This document shows positions 9,331-18,322 of a stretch of 64,000 nucleotides of DNA, piece by piece (the stretch's first letter is position 1; the number at the start of each line of letters is the position of its first letter). The position numbers and the translations under genes are program-made. A model generated the notes under the pieces. The model had not been told where the DNA came from, did not search any database, and saw only the letters and a list, made by a program, of their open reading frames with translations. The stretch comes from Mycobacterium sp. PSTR-4-N. GTDB taxonomy: Bacteria > Actinomycetota > Actinomycetes > Mycobacteriales > Mycobacteriaceae. Where the stretch lies: positions 92,948 to 156,947 of the forward strand of contig NZ_JAKRFN010000012.1 in NCBI RefSeq assembly GCF_022348085.1. The letters run 5' to 3'.

Positions 9331-9474
9331 TCAGTTCTCGTCGGGGATCTGGTCTCGGGTCTGCCACCCGGCAGGTGCATCCGCGTCGTCGTCCTGATGG
9401 TCGAGCTTGTCCTGCAGGTCGCGCTGTTCGTCGGTGGCTTCGCTCGCGTCCTCGGGTGTGCTGTGGTCGGTCAC
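9331..9474 (-). CDS. small acidic hypothetical protein
   Basis: A 47-residue ORF starting GTG at 9474: acidic, Gln/Asp-rich, with the segment DLQDKLDHQDDDADAPAGWQ and an end at DQIPDEN. It fills the gap between the ClC gene and the GNAT gene on the opposite strand. Its low-complexity acidic composition with an ordered Trp-containing tail looks like a real short protein, but I do not recognise the family. Confidence 0.45.
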   Translation of the reverse strand: MTDHSTPEDASEATDEQRDLQDKLDHQDDDADAPAGWQTRDQIPDEN

Positions 9475-9540
9475 GACGGTGAGGATTCTCCGTTCGCCCG
9501 GCGTCCAAACACCGGCACCCTGACGCCATAGTGTGGGCCC

Positions 9541-10362
9541 ATGTTCTGTGGGACCGCCCTTGCGCAGCGCATCGAACATGCCGAGGCCGATCTCATCGGG
9601 GCGGCGACCCGGGCGGCCGCCCGTCGTGGTGCGCCCGGGATCGTCATGCCCGTCGTCGGCGGCCTCGCCTGCTACGCCGACGCGGACTCGCCGATGAACA
9701 AGGTGGTGGGCCTGGGCTTCGACGGCGTGCCCGATGCCGGCGTGCTCGACGCGATCGAACAGACCTTCGCGGGCCACGGGGCGGCCGTCGCGGTGGAACT
9801 GTGCACCCTCGCCGATCCCGGGGTCGGGCCGCTCCTGAGTGACCGCGGCTATCGGCTCGTCGGGTTCGAGAACGTGCTCGGGTGCGCCCTGCCGCTCACG
9901 GTCCAGTACGTCGGCCACCCGGAGGTGTGGCCGGCCGGCGCCGGGGAGAGCGTGGCGTGGCTCGACGTGCTCGTCGACGGATTCGCCCACCCGGACGGCG
10001 ATGGTGTGCCCAGCCACGAGGAATTCCCCCGCGACGTCATCGTCGACGCGGCGAACGACATGCACCAGGCGGGCGCCATCCGCTACCTTGCAGGACTCGA
10101 CGGCGCTGTGGCGGGTGCAGCGAGCATGCGGACCGCGGACGGCGTGGCGCAGCTGACGGGCGCGGCGACCGCACCTGGGTACCGGCGGCGGGGAGTCCAG
10201 GCCGCCCTGCTGGCCCACCGTCTCCACATCGCGTCGGACGCCGGATGTGACATCGCGGTGGTGACGACGGCGCCGGGATCGCTATCGCAGAAGAACGTGC
10301 AGCGCTTGGGTTTTCATCTGCTGTTCACCCGGGCGGTGCTCGTACGAGACGCGGAATGCTAG
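9541..10362 (+). CDS. GNAT-family acetyltransferase
   Basis: A 273-residue GNAT-fold protein. The C-terminal half carries the acetyl-CoA motif A (ATAPGYRRRGVQAALLAHRL) followed by SQKNVQRLGFHLLFTR. The N-terminal half looks like a second, degenerate GNAT lobe or cap (GFDGVPDAGVLDAIEQTF, SDRGYRLVGFENVLG). The substrate is not predictable. It sits upstream of a riboswitch-controlled transporter but is separated from it by about 300 bp. Confidence 0.75.
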   Translation: MFCGTALAQRIEHAEADLIGAATRAAARRGAPGIVMPVVGGLACYADADSPMNKVVGLGFDGVPDAGVLDAIEQTFAGHGAAVAVELCTLADPGVGPLLSDRGYRLVGFENVLGCALPLTVQYVGHPEVWPAGAGESVAWLDVLVDGFAHPDGDGVPSHEEFPRDVIVDAANDMHQAGAIRYLAGLDGAVAGAASMRTADGVAQLTGAATAPGYRRRGVQAALLAHRLHIASDAGCDIAVVTTAPGSLSQKNVQRLGFHLLFTRAVLVRDAEC

Positions 10363-10487
10363 TGGCGTCACTTCTGGATACGGGTTCCCGAACAATCGTG
10401 GTCGAGTGTTCAAACTTATTGTGCGCCAGTCTTTTTCGACACCGAGAAGTTGCATGCCATCGAGGCGGAGGGTAGCCTTACCCGAAG

Positions 10488-10606
10488 TGAAGGGGAGTAG
10501 CCCCCAATCGGATGGTCGACATACTGGCTGATCGCCTGCGTATCAGCCCGGTCATCTGAACCGGACCTGTGATCCGGTGGGCGAGACCTTCGGTCGTGCA
10601 TCGTAT
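10488..10606 (+). promoter_or_regulatory. yybP-ykoY (Mn2+) riboswitch
   Basis: The stretch contains AGGGGAGTAGCCCCC near its 5' end and CCTGTGATCCGG then GGGCGAGACCTTCGGTCGTGCA at its 3' end. These are the two conserved loop segments of the yybP-ykoY aptamer, which senses Mn2+. It lies in the 5' leader of a GDT1/UPF0016 transporter gene, a common target of this riboswitch. A perfect 8-bp hairpin (TGCCGGCC at 10613-10620 with GGCCGGCA at 10638-10645) follows and may be part of the expression platform. There is no T-run, so control is probably translational or Rho-dependent. Confidence 0.82.
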
Positions 10607-10667
10607 GTCGATTGCCGGCCGGAGGGTGTTCCCATCTGGCCGGCAGTCACGAGTAGAGGAGTTGTCG

Positions 10668-11396
10668 GTGATCGCCGCCCTGCTGCTGAGTTTCGCCGTG
10701 ATCTTCGTGGCTGAACTCGGTGACAAGAGCCAGCTGATGGCGATGATGTTCGCCCTGCGATACCGGTGGTGGGTCGTGCTGTCCGCCATCCTCGCAGCCA
10801 CCACGGCCGTGCACGTCCTGTCCGTCGCCATCGGGCACTACCTCGGCGCCGCACTCCCCACGCACCTGCTCGGCCTCATCGCGGGTGCGATGTTCGTGGT
10901 CTTCGGTGTCTGGACGCTGCGTGGCGACTCGCTCACCGACCAGGAGGCGTCACGGGCCCAGCGCGCCACCGCCCCCGCTTTCTTCGTGGTCACCTCGGCT
11001 TTCATGCTGGCCGAGCTGGGCGACAAGACCATGCTCGCCACGATCACGCTGGCCGCCGACAACAACTGGCTCGGCGTGTGGATCGGCTCCACGATCGGCA
11101 TGGTCGCCGCCGACGCACTGGCCATCCTGGTCGGAGCGGTCGCCGGCAAGCATCTACCAGAACGGCTCATCCAGGTGGTCGCCGCGGCGCTGTTCGGGGT
11201 GTTCGGCATCTTCATGGTGATCGACAACCTGCGTCCCGCCCTGCCGGCCACGGTCAGCGTCGGAATAGCGGTCGCCGGTGTCGCTGCCGTGGGATTGGTG
11301 CTGCGTGCCCTGCCTGAGCGCATGCGCCCGGCCGTTCTGCGGCCCGCCCCGCAGCTGCCCGCAGAGCCCTCTTCCCTGCAGGCCTCCCGCGACTGA
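10668..11396 (+). CDS. GDT1/TMEM165 (UPF0016) family cation transporter
   Basis: A 242-residue membrane protein with the family's duplicated design: two three-helix halves, each with the signature E-L-G-D-K-S/T (residues 16-21, ELGDKS, and again ELGDKT about 90 residues later). Relatives export Mn2+ (and Ca2+) from the cytoplasm. The start is a GTG at 10668 behind a GAGGAG site, chosen because the first signature motif falls at the right distance. The upstream yybP-ykoY riboswitch fits Mn2+-induced expression. Together they form a manganese detoxification unit. Confidence 0.88.
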   Translation: MIAALLLSFAVIFVAELGDKSQLMAMMFALRYRWWVVLSAILAATTAVHVLSVAIGHYLGAALPTHLLGLIAGAMFVVFGVWTLRGDSLTDQEASRAQRATAPAFFVVTSAFMLAELGDKTMLATITLAADNNWLGVWIGSTIGMVAADALAILVGAVAGKHLPERLIQVVAAALFGVFGIFMVIDNLRPALPATVSVGIAVAGVAAVGLVLRALPERMRPAVLRPAPQLPAEPSSLQASRD

Positions 11397-11398
11397 TC

Positions 11399-11647
11399 TC
11401 AGATCGGTGCGACCGACCGGATCGCGATCTGCTCCGTCTCGCACATCCGGCAGGTCAGAGGTCGAACGTTCAACCGCACGTTGGCAATTCGAAGAGCGCG
11501 TCGGCACATGGGGTAGGGGCATCCGCACGACAGCGTGACCCACCACTGCGCCGGATGCGCCAGCGGGCCGCAGAAGCGCCGGCAGGTGCAGAGGATGTCG
11601 GGCTCGAAATCCAGGTCCGCCAGCGACGGTTCCAGCAAGGTGGTCAC
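11399..11647 (-). CDS. small Cys-rich hypothetical protein
   Basis: An 82-residue ORF (GTG at 11647) with seven Cys in CTC, FC, SCGCP, MC and the C-terminal TCRMC. The spacing suggests a zinc-binding knuckle. It ends 2 bp from the stop of the GDT1 gene on the other strand. No family was recognised. An upstream in-frame start would add about 25 Pro/Arg-rich residues that do not look like part of the protein. Confidence 0.55.
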   Translation of the reverse strand: MTTLLEPSLADLDFEPDILCTCRRFCGPLAHPAQWWVTLSCGCPYPMCRRALRIANVRLNVRPLTCRMCETEQIAIRSVAPI

Positions 11648-11743
11648 GGCCCCCAAGGCTAAAGTCAGGGTCGAGGGTTTCGCGGGAGGCGCGCGCGAGC
11701 GGTGCGGTCCGGTCTCCCGGAGCACCGCCCGCGCGCTGCGACG

Positions 11744-12070
11744 TCAGAGTCGAATCCAGCGGCCCAGGAACCAGAATCCCCAGCCGTCGCCATTGCCGGC
11801 GGGCAGCGGATGGACCTGCTGACCGTTGTACTGGAACGGTTGGTGGTCCCGCCGAGCCTGGTCGATCCCGCGATGCTGCCAGTCGCCATTCGGCTGCGGT
11901 GCCGGTTGGCATGCGGGCGCACCAGGGGCGCCGCAGGGGCCGCCTGGTTGGGCGGCGGCGGTGCCCGCGACCCCGGAGGTGAGCCCGGTGAGGGTGATGG
12001 CGCCGGCGATCGCCGTGGCGCCCAGAATGCGGGGGAGTGTCATACGTCGTCCGTTCGTCGTGTCACGCAT
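11744..12070 (-). CDS. small secreted protein
   Basis: A 108-residue protein from the ATG at 12070, with a Sec signal: RRM, a hydrophobic ILGATAIAGAITLTGLTSGVAG and a likely AAA cleavage site. The mature part is Gly/Pro/Gln-rich with two Cys (GGPCGAPGAPAC) and ends WGFWFLGRWIRL. Short proteins of this type are frequent in mycobacteria and of unknown role. A second in-frame ATG lies at 12082. Confidence 0.6.
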   Translation of the reverse strand: MRDTTNGRRMTLPRILGATAIAGAITLTGLTSGVAGTAAAQPGGPCGAPGAPACQPAPQPNGDWQHRGIDQARRDHQPFQYNGQQVHPLPAGNGDGWGFWFLGRWIRL

Positions 12071-12200
12071 GGCGGTTGCCATACGAGCGACGACGCTAGG
12101 GCCGCGGAATGGGTGAGCTATGTGCCTCACCTGGGCGCCGGCTTTGGATCCGGTCACGAATCGGACACCGCACGGCGACAAGATGATTCACCCAACCCCG

Positions 12201-12521
12201 TCACGAGCAGTTCAGCGTGACCGTCACCTTGGGCTTCGGGAATCTGGTGAACACGGTGATGTCGTCATCGTCGATCGGGATGATCTGCGCCGGCCGCGAG
12301 AAGGTGTTCACGTTGGTCACCTCGCATTCGTCGAGTGGAGCGCTGCCGACACGGTTGATCCGGACCTCGGCGCCGGAGGCTTTGAGCTGGTTGATGGTTG
12401 CCACGGCGTTGCCGCCGGAGCCGCCGCTCGAGCTCGGGGCCGCCTGGGCCGTGGCGGCCATCACCGGAATCGCCCCCGTGGCGATGAGGGCGGCGATGAT
12501 GAATGTCTTTGTCTTGGCCAT
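12201..12521 (-). CDS. small secreted protein
   Basis: A 106-residue protein with a clear Sec signal peptide (MAKTKTFIIAALIATGAIPV, cleavage after AQA near residue 27). The mature chain is about 78 residues with two Cys, one in DECEVTNV and one in the final NCS, probably disulfide-linked. A GGGAG ribosome site precedes the ATG. No enzymatic motif is visible. The pattern matches small exported mycobacterial proteins of unknown function. Confidence 0.75.
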   Translation of the reverse strand: MAKTKTFIIAALIATGAIPVMAATAQAAPSSSGGSGGNAVATINQLKASGAEVRINRVGSAPLDECEVTNVNTFSRPAQIIPIDDDDITVFTRFPKPKVTVTLNCS

Positions 12522-12631
12522 GGTGGGAACTCCCTGTGATGTCGCTGTGGCGTGTCAACCTGTGACACGGTGGCCGCGACCGGATGGTTCACCGTTGCCG
12601 AAAAAAGAATGCGCGCACAGACTCTTGCGGC

Positions 12632-13642
12632 TCAACTGCCGTCGGCGACGTGAGTGTCGAAGACGGCGCGCGACAACGGATAGCCGCCCAGGGCGGCCGA
12701 CGTCGCGACCGCCAGTTCGTCGACGACGGTGGCCGCGAATCCGCGCGTGGTGACCACGTCGGCGATCCAGGCCACCGTCTCGGGGATCGGTCGGCTGTCG
12801 CCGGTGAGCAGCACGGCCGAGACTGCATGCAAGAGCTGATTGAGCGCATCGGTGGCCATCGCCTTGTCGGCGGCGTCCAGGCGACCGCTCGCCGTCACGG
12901 TCCAGGACGCGGCGAGACCGTCCACGATCGAGCGGTGGTCGTGCTCGAGGTCCGCCTGCTCGGCTGCCGCCTGCGGCGGCAGCGGCGAGACCGGGGGAAC
13001 CACTGGCGGCAGGTTCGCGACCGCGGCCAGCGCCCCGTGCGCATCGGCCGCCCACGCCGTCGCGCCGAGCGCTTTGGCGCGCACGTCGTCGATACCGAAC
13101 GCCGGACCGCCCACCACGATGGGCACTCCTGCAGCCGTACTGGCCTCGATGAACCGCCGCGTCGCCGGAAGGGAACCCAGCACCGAACAGCTGACGGCCA
13201 CCGCCTCCGGTCCGTGGTCCTGCAGATACTGGTTCAGCCGCACGGGCGACGTGGCCGCACCCATCAGGATGCTGTCCCACCCGGCGCTGCGCAGAGTGCA
13301 GTCGATGATCATCGCGGGCAGCGCGTGCCATTCCCGCTCGGCACACGCGACCAGCACCCGGCCGCGCGTCGGCGCCACCGCACGCACGTGACGGCCCACT
13401 GCCTTGGTCGCGGCCACCGCCATCGCCGTCGCCGCGTGCTCCTCGGCGATGGTCCACTCCCCGCGCTGCCAGCGCTCCCCGTTGTCGCGCTGCACAGCTG
13501 CGATCACGTCGGTCAACACCGTCACCGGGTCCAGCCCGTCGACGAGCATGCGGTGGATCATCGACTGCACCGTCGCGGCATCACGCGTGGCCACCGCCTC
13601 GCGATACGCCCGCATCCGCTCCGGCCCGCTCAGCCCGGACAC
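12632..13642 (-). CDS. cobalamin-binding protein with CarH-type Wx9EH motif
   Basis: A 336-residue protein. Residues about 10-85 form the four-helix B12 cap domain and contain W58-x9-E68-H69, the motif that defines adenosylcobalamin photoreceptors (CarH/LitR type). Residues about 93-210 are a Rossmann-like B12-binding domain, with His106 in EREWHALPAM at the position of the lower axial ligand and VGGPAFG at the end. There is no MerR HTH. Instead there is a roughly 110-residue helical C-terminal domain of unknown type. The GTG start overlaps the end of the SpoIIE phosphatase gene by 13 bp, so the two are translated together. The likely role is a light or B12 sensor acting on that phosphatase; this is inference. 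Confidence 0.8.
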   Translation of the reverse strand: MSGLSGPERMRAYREAVATRDAATVQSMIHRMLVDGLDPVTVLTDVIAAVQRDNGERWQRGEWTIAEEHAATAMAVAATKAVGRHVRAVAPTRGRVLVACAEREWHALPAMIIDCTLRSAGWDSILMGAATSPVRLNQYLQDHGPEAVAVSCSVLGSLPATRRFIEASTAAGVPIVVGGPAFGIDDVRAKALGATAWAADAHGALAAVANLPPVVPPVSPLPPQAAAEQADLEHDHRSIVDGLAASWTVTASGRLDAADKAMATDALNQLLHAVSAVLLTGDSRPIPETVAWIADVVTTRGFAATVVDELAVATSAALGGYPLSRAVFDTHVADGS

Positions 13643-14964
13643 GTCACCGCCAGCAGTGCGATGTCGTCGTGGGGGCGTCCGTCGACGTATTCGACGACCT
13701 GCTGTTCGACCGCCTCGCACAACACGTCGGGGGAGGTGCCCGCGTACGCGGGCAGCAGACCGGCCAACCGATCCACGCCGAACATGCCCTGCGCGCCGTG
13801 CGCCTCGTCGACGCCGTCGGTGAACATCAACATCGTGTCGCCGCGCTCCAGGCGCAGCTCGATCGTGCGGTACTCGACGTCGGGGATCATCCCGCAGGCG
13901 GTGCCGAACACCTCGAGCTGCTCCACGTGGCCGTCGCGGCGCACCACCAACGGTGCCTGGTGGCCGGCGGTGGCCAACTCCACGTCGACGTGTGACCCCG
14001 ACTCGGCGATGTGCACTCCGGCGCAGAGCATCGTGACGAACTGCTCGGGCCGCGTCTCGTACAGCACGCTGTTCAACGCGCGCAGCAGCGTCGCGGGACG
14101 GCGATCGAAGTAGGCGGCGGTGCGGATGCTCTGCCGGGTACGCCCGGTCAGTGCCGCTGCCTCGACGCCCTTACCGCTGGCGTCGCCGAGCGCGATCAGC
14201 CAGTCCCGGTCCGCGCCGAGCACGTCGTAGAAGTCGCCGCCGATGTCGATGTGCTCGGCGGCCGGACGATAGCGCGCCGCCAGGTGCAGATGATCGACGT
14301 CCGGCAGCGACGGCGGCCGTAGGGCGCTGCTGAGCACGGCCGCGATGTGCGTGCGTTCCTCGTAGAGCCGGGCAGAGTCGAGCGCGATCGTGGCTCGTGC
14401 GGCGAGATGGCCTGCGAAGGCGATGTCATCGGCGTCGAACGATCCACGACGGGCGAGCAGCAGCGCCCCCAGGGTGGCGCCGCGCGCGTTGAGGCCGACG
14501 GCCAGAAGATGCCTGACGCCCAGCCTCGCGACCTCCGCCCGGAGAGCGGGGTGGGGCAGCAGTTCGGCAACCGAGGAATCGCCGAGATCGGTGGTCGCGT
14601 CGGTGTTCCCGGTGCGCAGCACCCTGTCCAGGCGGCTGCCCGCGATCACGGCCTGCGAGATCGTCGCGGTGAACCCCACCGATTCGCCGCCCTGCAGGAC
14701 GAGCCCGCCGCTGCGGGCGTCCGGCAGCGCCAGCATGGCCCAATCGGCGAGCTCGGGTTTGAGCAGCGTGAGGAGCCGCATCGCCGCGCGCCTGGGGTGC
14801 AACGAGCCGGCGAGGCCGAGCTCGACCTCCTCAGCCAGTTGTGTGCGCGTGCGAACGGAGCACCTCCCAGTGCAGTCTGTGCCCGGCGCATGTGGCAACG
14901 TCAGGCCTGCTCTACGGTAGTCGTCGCCGGAAGGTGTGCGGGCCGGTCGGCCCAACCGGTCCAC
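13630..14964 (-). CDS. GAF-SpoIIE (PP2C) serine phosphatase
   Basis: A 444-residue protein. A GAF-like sensor occupies about residues 55-200 and a SpoIIE/RsbU phosphatase about 225-442. Metal and active-site motifs are GGDFYDV, GDASGKG, ATAGHQAP, FTDGVDEA and the closing DDIALLAV. Such enzymes dephosphorylate STAS anti-sigma antagonists in partner-switching control of sigma-B/sigma-F type stress responses. A STAS protein is divergently encoded at 15093, and a B12-binding sensor overlaps its 3' end. The start is uncertain: the GTG at 14964 gives a 40-residue unstructured extension, and a later TTG is possible. Confidence 0.85.
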   Translation of the reverse strand: MDRLGRPARTPSGDDYRRAGLTLPHAPGTDCTGRCSVRTRTQLAEEVELGLAGSLHPRRAAMRLLTLLKPELADWAMLALPDARSGGLVLQGGESVGFTATISQAVIAGSRLDRVLRTGNTDATTDLGDSSVAELLPHPALRAEVARLGVRHLLAVGLNARGATLGALLLARRGSFDADDIAFAGHLAARATIALDSARLYEERTHIAAVLSSALRPPSLPDVDHLHLAARYRPAAEHIDIGGDFYDVLGADRDWLIALGDASGKGVEAAALTGRTRQSIRTAAYFDRRPATLLRALNSVLYETRPEQFVTMLCAGVHIAESGSHVDVELATAGHQAPLVVRRDGHVEQLEVFGTACGMIPDVEYRTIELRLERGDTMLMFTDGVDEAHGAQGMFGVDRLAGLLPAYAGTSPDVLCEAVEQQVVEYVDGRPHDDIALLAVTCPG

Positions 14965-15092
14965 GCGCCGGTTCCCGCACTCGGCTAGCCTGTACCCGGT
15001 TGTCGGAACCCGACACCGCGTCGAGCAGGTTCAGACTGCAGCCTCGTGACATCATCGCCCCCTGCAAGGCGAAGAGAGAAGAGGCATCGCGC

Positions 15093-15431
15093 GTGCAGCA
15101 ATTCAGCGAACACCAGGTCGACGGCGTCGTCGTGATCGCGGCGTCCGGTGCTGTCGACATGCTGTCCGCCCCCCAGCTCCAGGACGTGATGAGTGCGGCG
15201 GCCGATCGCCGTCCCGCGGGTCTGATCCTCGACCTGACCGAGGTGGACTTCCTCGGCACGGCGGGCATGGAAGTCCTGATGACCACGCGTAAGCAACTCG
15301 ACGAGGGCACCCGGTTCGCGGTGGTCGCCGACGGTCCCGCGACGAGCCGCCCGTTGACGATCATGGGCCTGGCCGATTACATCGAACTGTTCTCGTCATT
15401 GGACGTCGCGCTGAGCGACTTCGCTGGTTAG
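15093..15431 (+). CDS. STAS-domain anti-sigma-factor antagonist (RsbV-like)
   Basis: A 112-residue single STAS domain: DGVVVIAASGAVDML, LILDLTEVDFLGTAGMEVLM, then a C-terminal helix. The usual phospho-acceptor motif DSSG is replaced by GTAG, so a threonine rather than serine would be the acceptor. The start is a GTG behind a purine-rich AGAGAAGAGG stretch. It diverges from the SpoIIE phosphatase, its probable partner, which would reactivate it so that it can sequester an anti-sigma kinase. No such kinase gene lies in this cluster. Confidence 0.85.
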   Translation: MQQFSEHQVDGVVVIAASGAVDMLSAPQLQDVMSAAADRRPAGLILDLTEVDFLGTAGMEVLMTTRKQLDEGTRFAVVADGPATSRPLTIMGLADYIELFSSLDVALSDFAG

Positions 15432-15540
15432 ATGTTTCGTATCCCAGGGGCCAGGGAACAGACGCTTCGCTGAGCGGCCCGGCCGCTCCCCGGAGCGGAA
15501 ATGATCCGTCCGGGCACGACACTGCAGAGGGAGCGCTCCC

Positions 15541-15783
15541 GTGGGTGACAACAATTCCGGTCCTGAAGAAGCCGTCAAGGGCGTCGTCGAAGGCGTCAAA
15601 GGCAAAGCCAAAGAGGTCGCCGGCATCGTGACCGGTCGCGATGATCTGAAGCAAGAGGGTGAGGCCCAGCAGGACAAGGCCGACGCCCAACGGGAGGTGG
15701 CCCAGAAAGAGGCCGAGGCCGAGAAGGCGCGTGGCGAAGCCAAGGCCAACGAGGCCCGCCAGAAGGCCGCCGAGCAGTCGTAA
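15541..15783 (+). CDS. CsbD-family stress protein
   Basis: An 80-residue, highly charged, Ala/Glu/Lys/Gln-rich helical protein. The N-terminal AVKGVVEGVKGKAKEVAGIVTG matches the CsbD family, followed by a long helix of AEKARGEAKANEARQKAAEQ type. CsbD proteins are general-stress, sigma-B-type regulon members in Gram-positives. That fits its position between two STAS genes and next to a SpoIIE phosphatase. GTG start. Confidence 0.8.
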   Translation: MGDNNSGPEEAVKGVVEGVKGKAKEVAGIVTGRDDLKQEGEAQQDKADAQREVAQKEAEAEKARGEAKANEARQKAAEQS

Positions 15784-15807
15784 TCATGAAGCAGTGATGT
15801 CCGTGTC

Positions 15808-16215
15808 ATGACCGTCACGTCCATTCGGAGCAGGTCATCAGACTGTCGGAGCTTTTTCGTGGCTTCGACAGATCTGTCTGTTGCGACTCGGACGCGCGGT
15901 CGTGGCCGGGCGAAGGAGGCGACCGTCGCCGTCTCCGGCGAGGTCGACGCCGCCAATGCCAAGCGGTTCGCGCACGCGATCCGCGAGGCGGCGGGCGCTT
16001 CTCGCGCGGTGGTCGTCGATCTGACCGCCGTGTCGTTCATGGCTTTCGACGGGGCCTCAGCGCTGTACGCCATCAGTGCATATTTTTCCCGCGAGGACGT
16101 CCGATGGTGTGTGGTCGGGAGCCCAGCGGTCACCCGGGTGCTGCAGTTGTGCGACCCCGAGCAACTGATTCCCCGCGCGGACGTTCCGATCTTGCGCGGC
16201 GTCGGCCTCGCATGA
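15808..16215 (+). CDS. STAS-domain protein
   Basis: A 135-residue protein with a roughly 35-residue Arg/Ser-rich N-terminal stretch, then a STAS domain (ATVAVSGEVDAANAKRFAHAI, RAVVVDLTAVSFMAFDGASALYAI). The usual DSSG phosphorylation loop reads AFDG, lacking the Ser/Thr acceptor, so it may be a non-phosphorylatable antagonist or a scaffold. It follows the CsbD gene by about 25 bp. The true start could be an internal codon after the Arg-rich region. Confidence 0.7.
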   Translation: MTVTSIRSRSSDCRSFFVASTDLSVATRTRGRGRAKEATVAVSGEVDAANAKRFAHAIREAAGASRAVVVDLTAVSFMAFDGASALYAISAYFSREDVRWCVVGSPAVTRVLQLCDPEQLIPRADVPILRGVGLA

Positions 16216-16558
16216 GTGTGATCTGACACTCACTTCGTTCCCCGGACTCTAAGAAACCTGAGCGGAACGATTTCGTCACAGGCGGTAACAGCCGGTGCGG
16301 ACCAATGGTTTCGCGCTGTTCACCGCATGTTTGCTCGTCGTCGCCCCAAGATAACGATCTGGTAACGAAGAGAAGTCTAAGTGGACGTTGAGAAATCCGA
16401 TCCGCACCGCTCCCCTCAAGTGACCTTTGGCACCTCTGACCTCCGTTTTCCGTCACTAGACTCGATCGAGACCGCGCCCGGAAGGGCTGCCGACGGACCT
16501 CATCGGACCCGGGAGACATTGTCCCGGGGGAGGTGACCTACCTACGGAGAGATTTGCG
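16216..16558 (+). promoter_or_regulatory. 343-bp leader of the beta-propeller gene, with hairpin
   Basis: No ORF of merit is present. TAACGA occurs twice near 16352-16377, possibly part of a promoter. A perfect 7-bp hairpin (CCCGGGA at 16508-16514 with TCCCGGG at 16522-16528) lies just before the ribosome site GGAGAG of the 16559 gene and could modulate translation. No known riboswitch was recognised. Confidence 0.4.
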
Positions 16559-17623
16559 ATGCCCCTGTGGAAATCGACACGAATGCACACTGCTGCGGCC
16601 GGAGAGATCGATGGGCCCGATGGGGCAGTTGTGAACGGTGCCGCCGATGACGTGCGGCGCATGACCGTGGGCCGCGGACCCATCGGCGACATCGCCGCCG
16701 GACCGCACGTCGTCGCCGTCGCGAATCCTGCCGACGACACCGTCACTCTGCTCGATCCCCACACGCTCGAGCAGCGTGCCGTCGTGTCCCTCGGTGGTGA
16801 GCCCACCGGGGTCGTGGTCAGCGACGACCGCGCCTACCTCAGCGTCACCTCCGCCCAGCAGGACACCGTCGTCGTCATCGACGTGGAGACCGCCGCTGTC
16901 ACGGCGACGTTCCCGGTCTCTTCCGGAATCACCGCGCTTGCCGTCGGGCCCGACGGCAAGCGGCTCTACGCCGGTCGAGCAGGCGGCGACCGCGTCGAGG
17001 TGACGGTCATCGACGTGACCGCGGAGCGTGCCGGCACCATCGACATCGGGCGGGGCCCGGCAGCCAACGTCGATGCGCTGGCACTCGATCCGCGCGGTAG
17101 GCGTCTGATGGTCGCCGTGACCGACGATTGGGGAAGCCAGCTGGTCATCGTCGACGCCGAAACCGCACGGGTGCGGCGTGTCGTGCCGGTCGGCTCGCCG
17201 CTGCGCGATCTGGCCTGCGCGGGCGACACGGTCTATGCGCTGACCTCCGATCGCGAAGTCGGCGGCGCCGTCCATGTCATCGACCTGGCGACCGCCCGCA
17301 TCACTGCCACGGTCACCGTCGGTGGAGCCCCCACCCAGCTGTCACTGAGTCGCGATGAGGCGCGCGTCTACGTCGTCGACTACGACCGCGTGCACGTCGT
17401 GTGCACGATGCAACTCGAGATCGCCGACTCGCTGTCGGCGCCGGCGCGGCCGTCGTGCGTGGCGCACAGCGCCGACGGTGGCGAACTGTTCCTGGCGGAC
17501 TACGCCGGAGGACTGGCCGTGCACGCAGTCGAGTCGACGGTCGGCATGCTCTACTCGCAGTTCCTCGCGACGGAGCCGTTCGCTCTCACCGCGCCGCGCA
17601 CCCGTCAGCCTGTCGCCGTCTAG
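16559..17623 (+). CDS. YVTN-type beta-propeller repeat protein
   Basis: A 354-residue protein built from about seven repeats of roughly 42 residues with the pattern 'V..GPI/GEPTGV..S.D...YV....DTV.VID..T...T' (for example VTLLDPHTLEQRAVVSLGGE and VVVIDVETAAVTATFPVSSG). This is the YVTN/NHL beta-propeller fold. No signal peptide is evident, so it is probably cytoplasmic. A ligand or partner is unknown. It stands alone, back to back with the response regulator at 17630. Confidence 0.8.
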   Translation: MPLWKSTRMHTAAAGEIDGPDGAVVNGAADDVRRMTVGRGPIGDIAAGPHVVAVANPADDTVTLLDPHTLEQRAVVSLGGEPTGVVVSDDRAYLSVTSAQQDTVVVIDVETAAVTATFPVSSGITALAVGPDGKRLYAGRAGGDRVEVTVIDVTAERAGTIDIGRGPAANVDALALDPRGRRLMVAVTDDWGSQLVIVDAETARVRRVVPVGSPLRDLACAGDTVYALTSDREVGGAVHVIDLATARITATVTVGGAPTQLSLSRDEARVYVVDYDRVHVVCTMQLEIADSLSAPARPSCVAHSADGGELFLADYAGGLAVHAVESTVGMLYSQFLATEPFALTAPRTRQPVAV

Positions 17624-17629
17624 GGCGCC

Positions 17630-18318
<689 letters not shown>

Positions 18319-18322
<4 letters not shown>

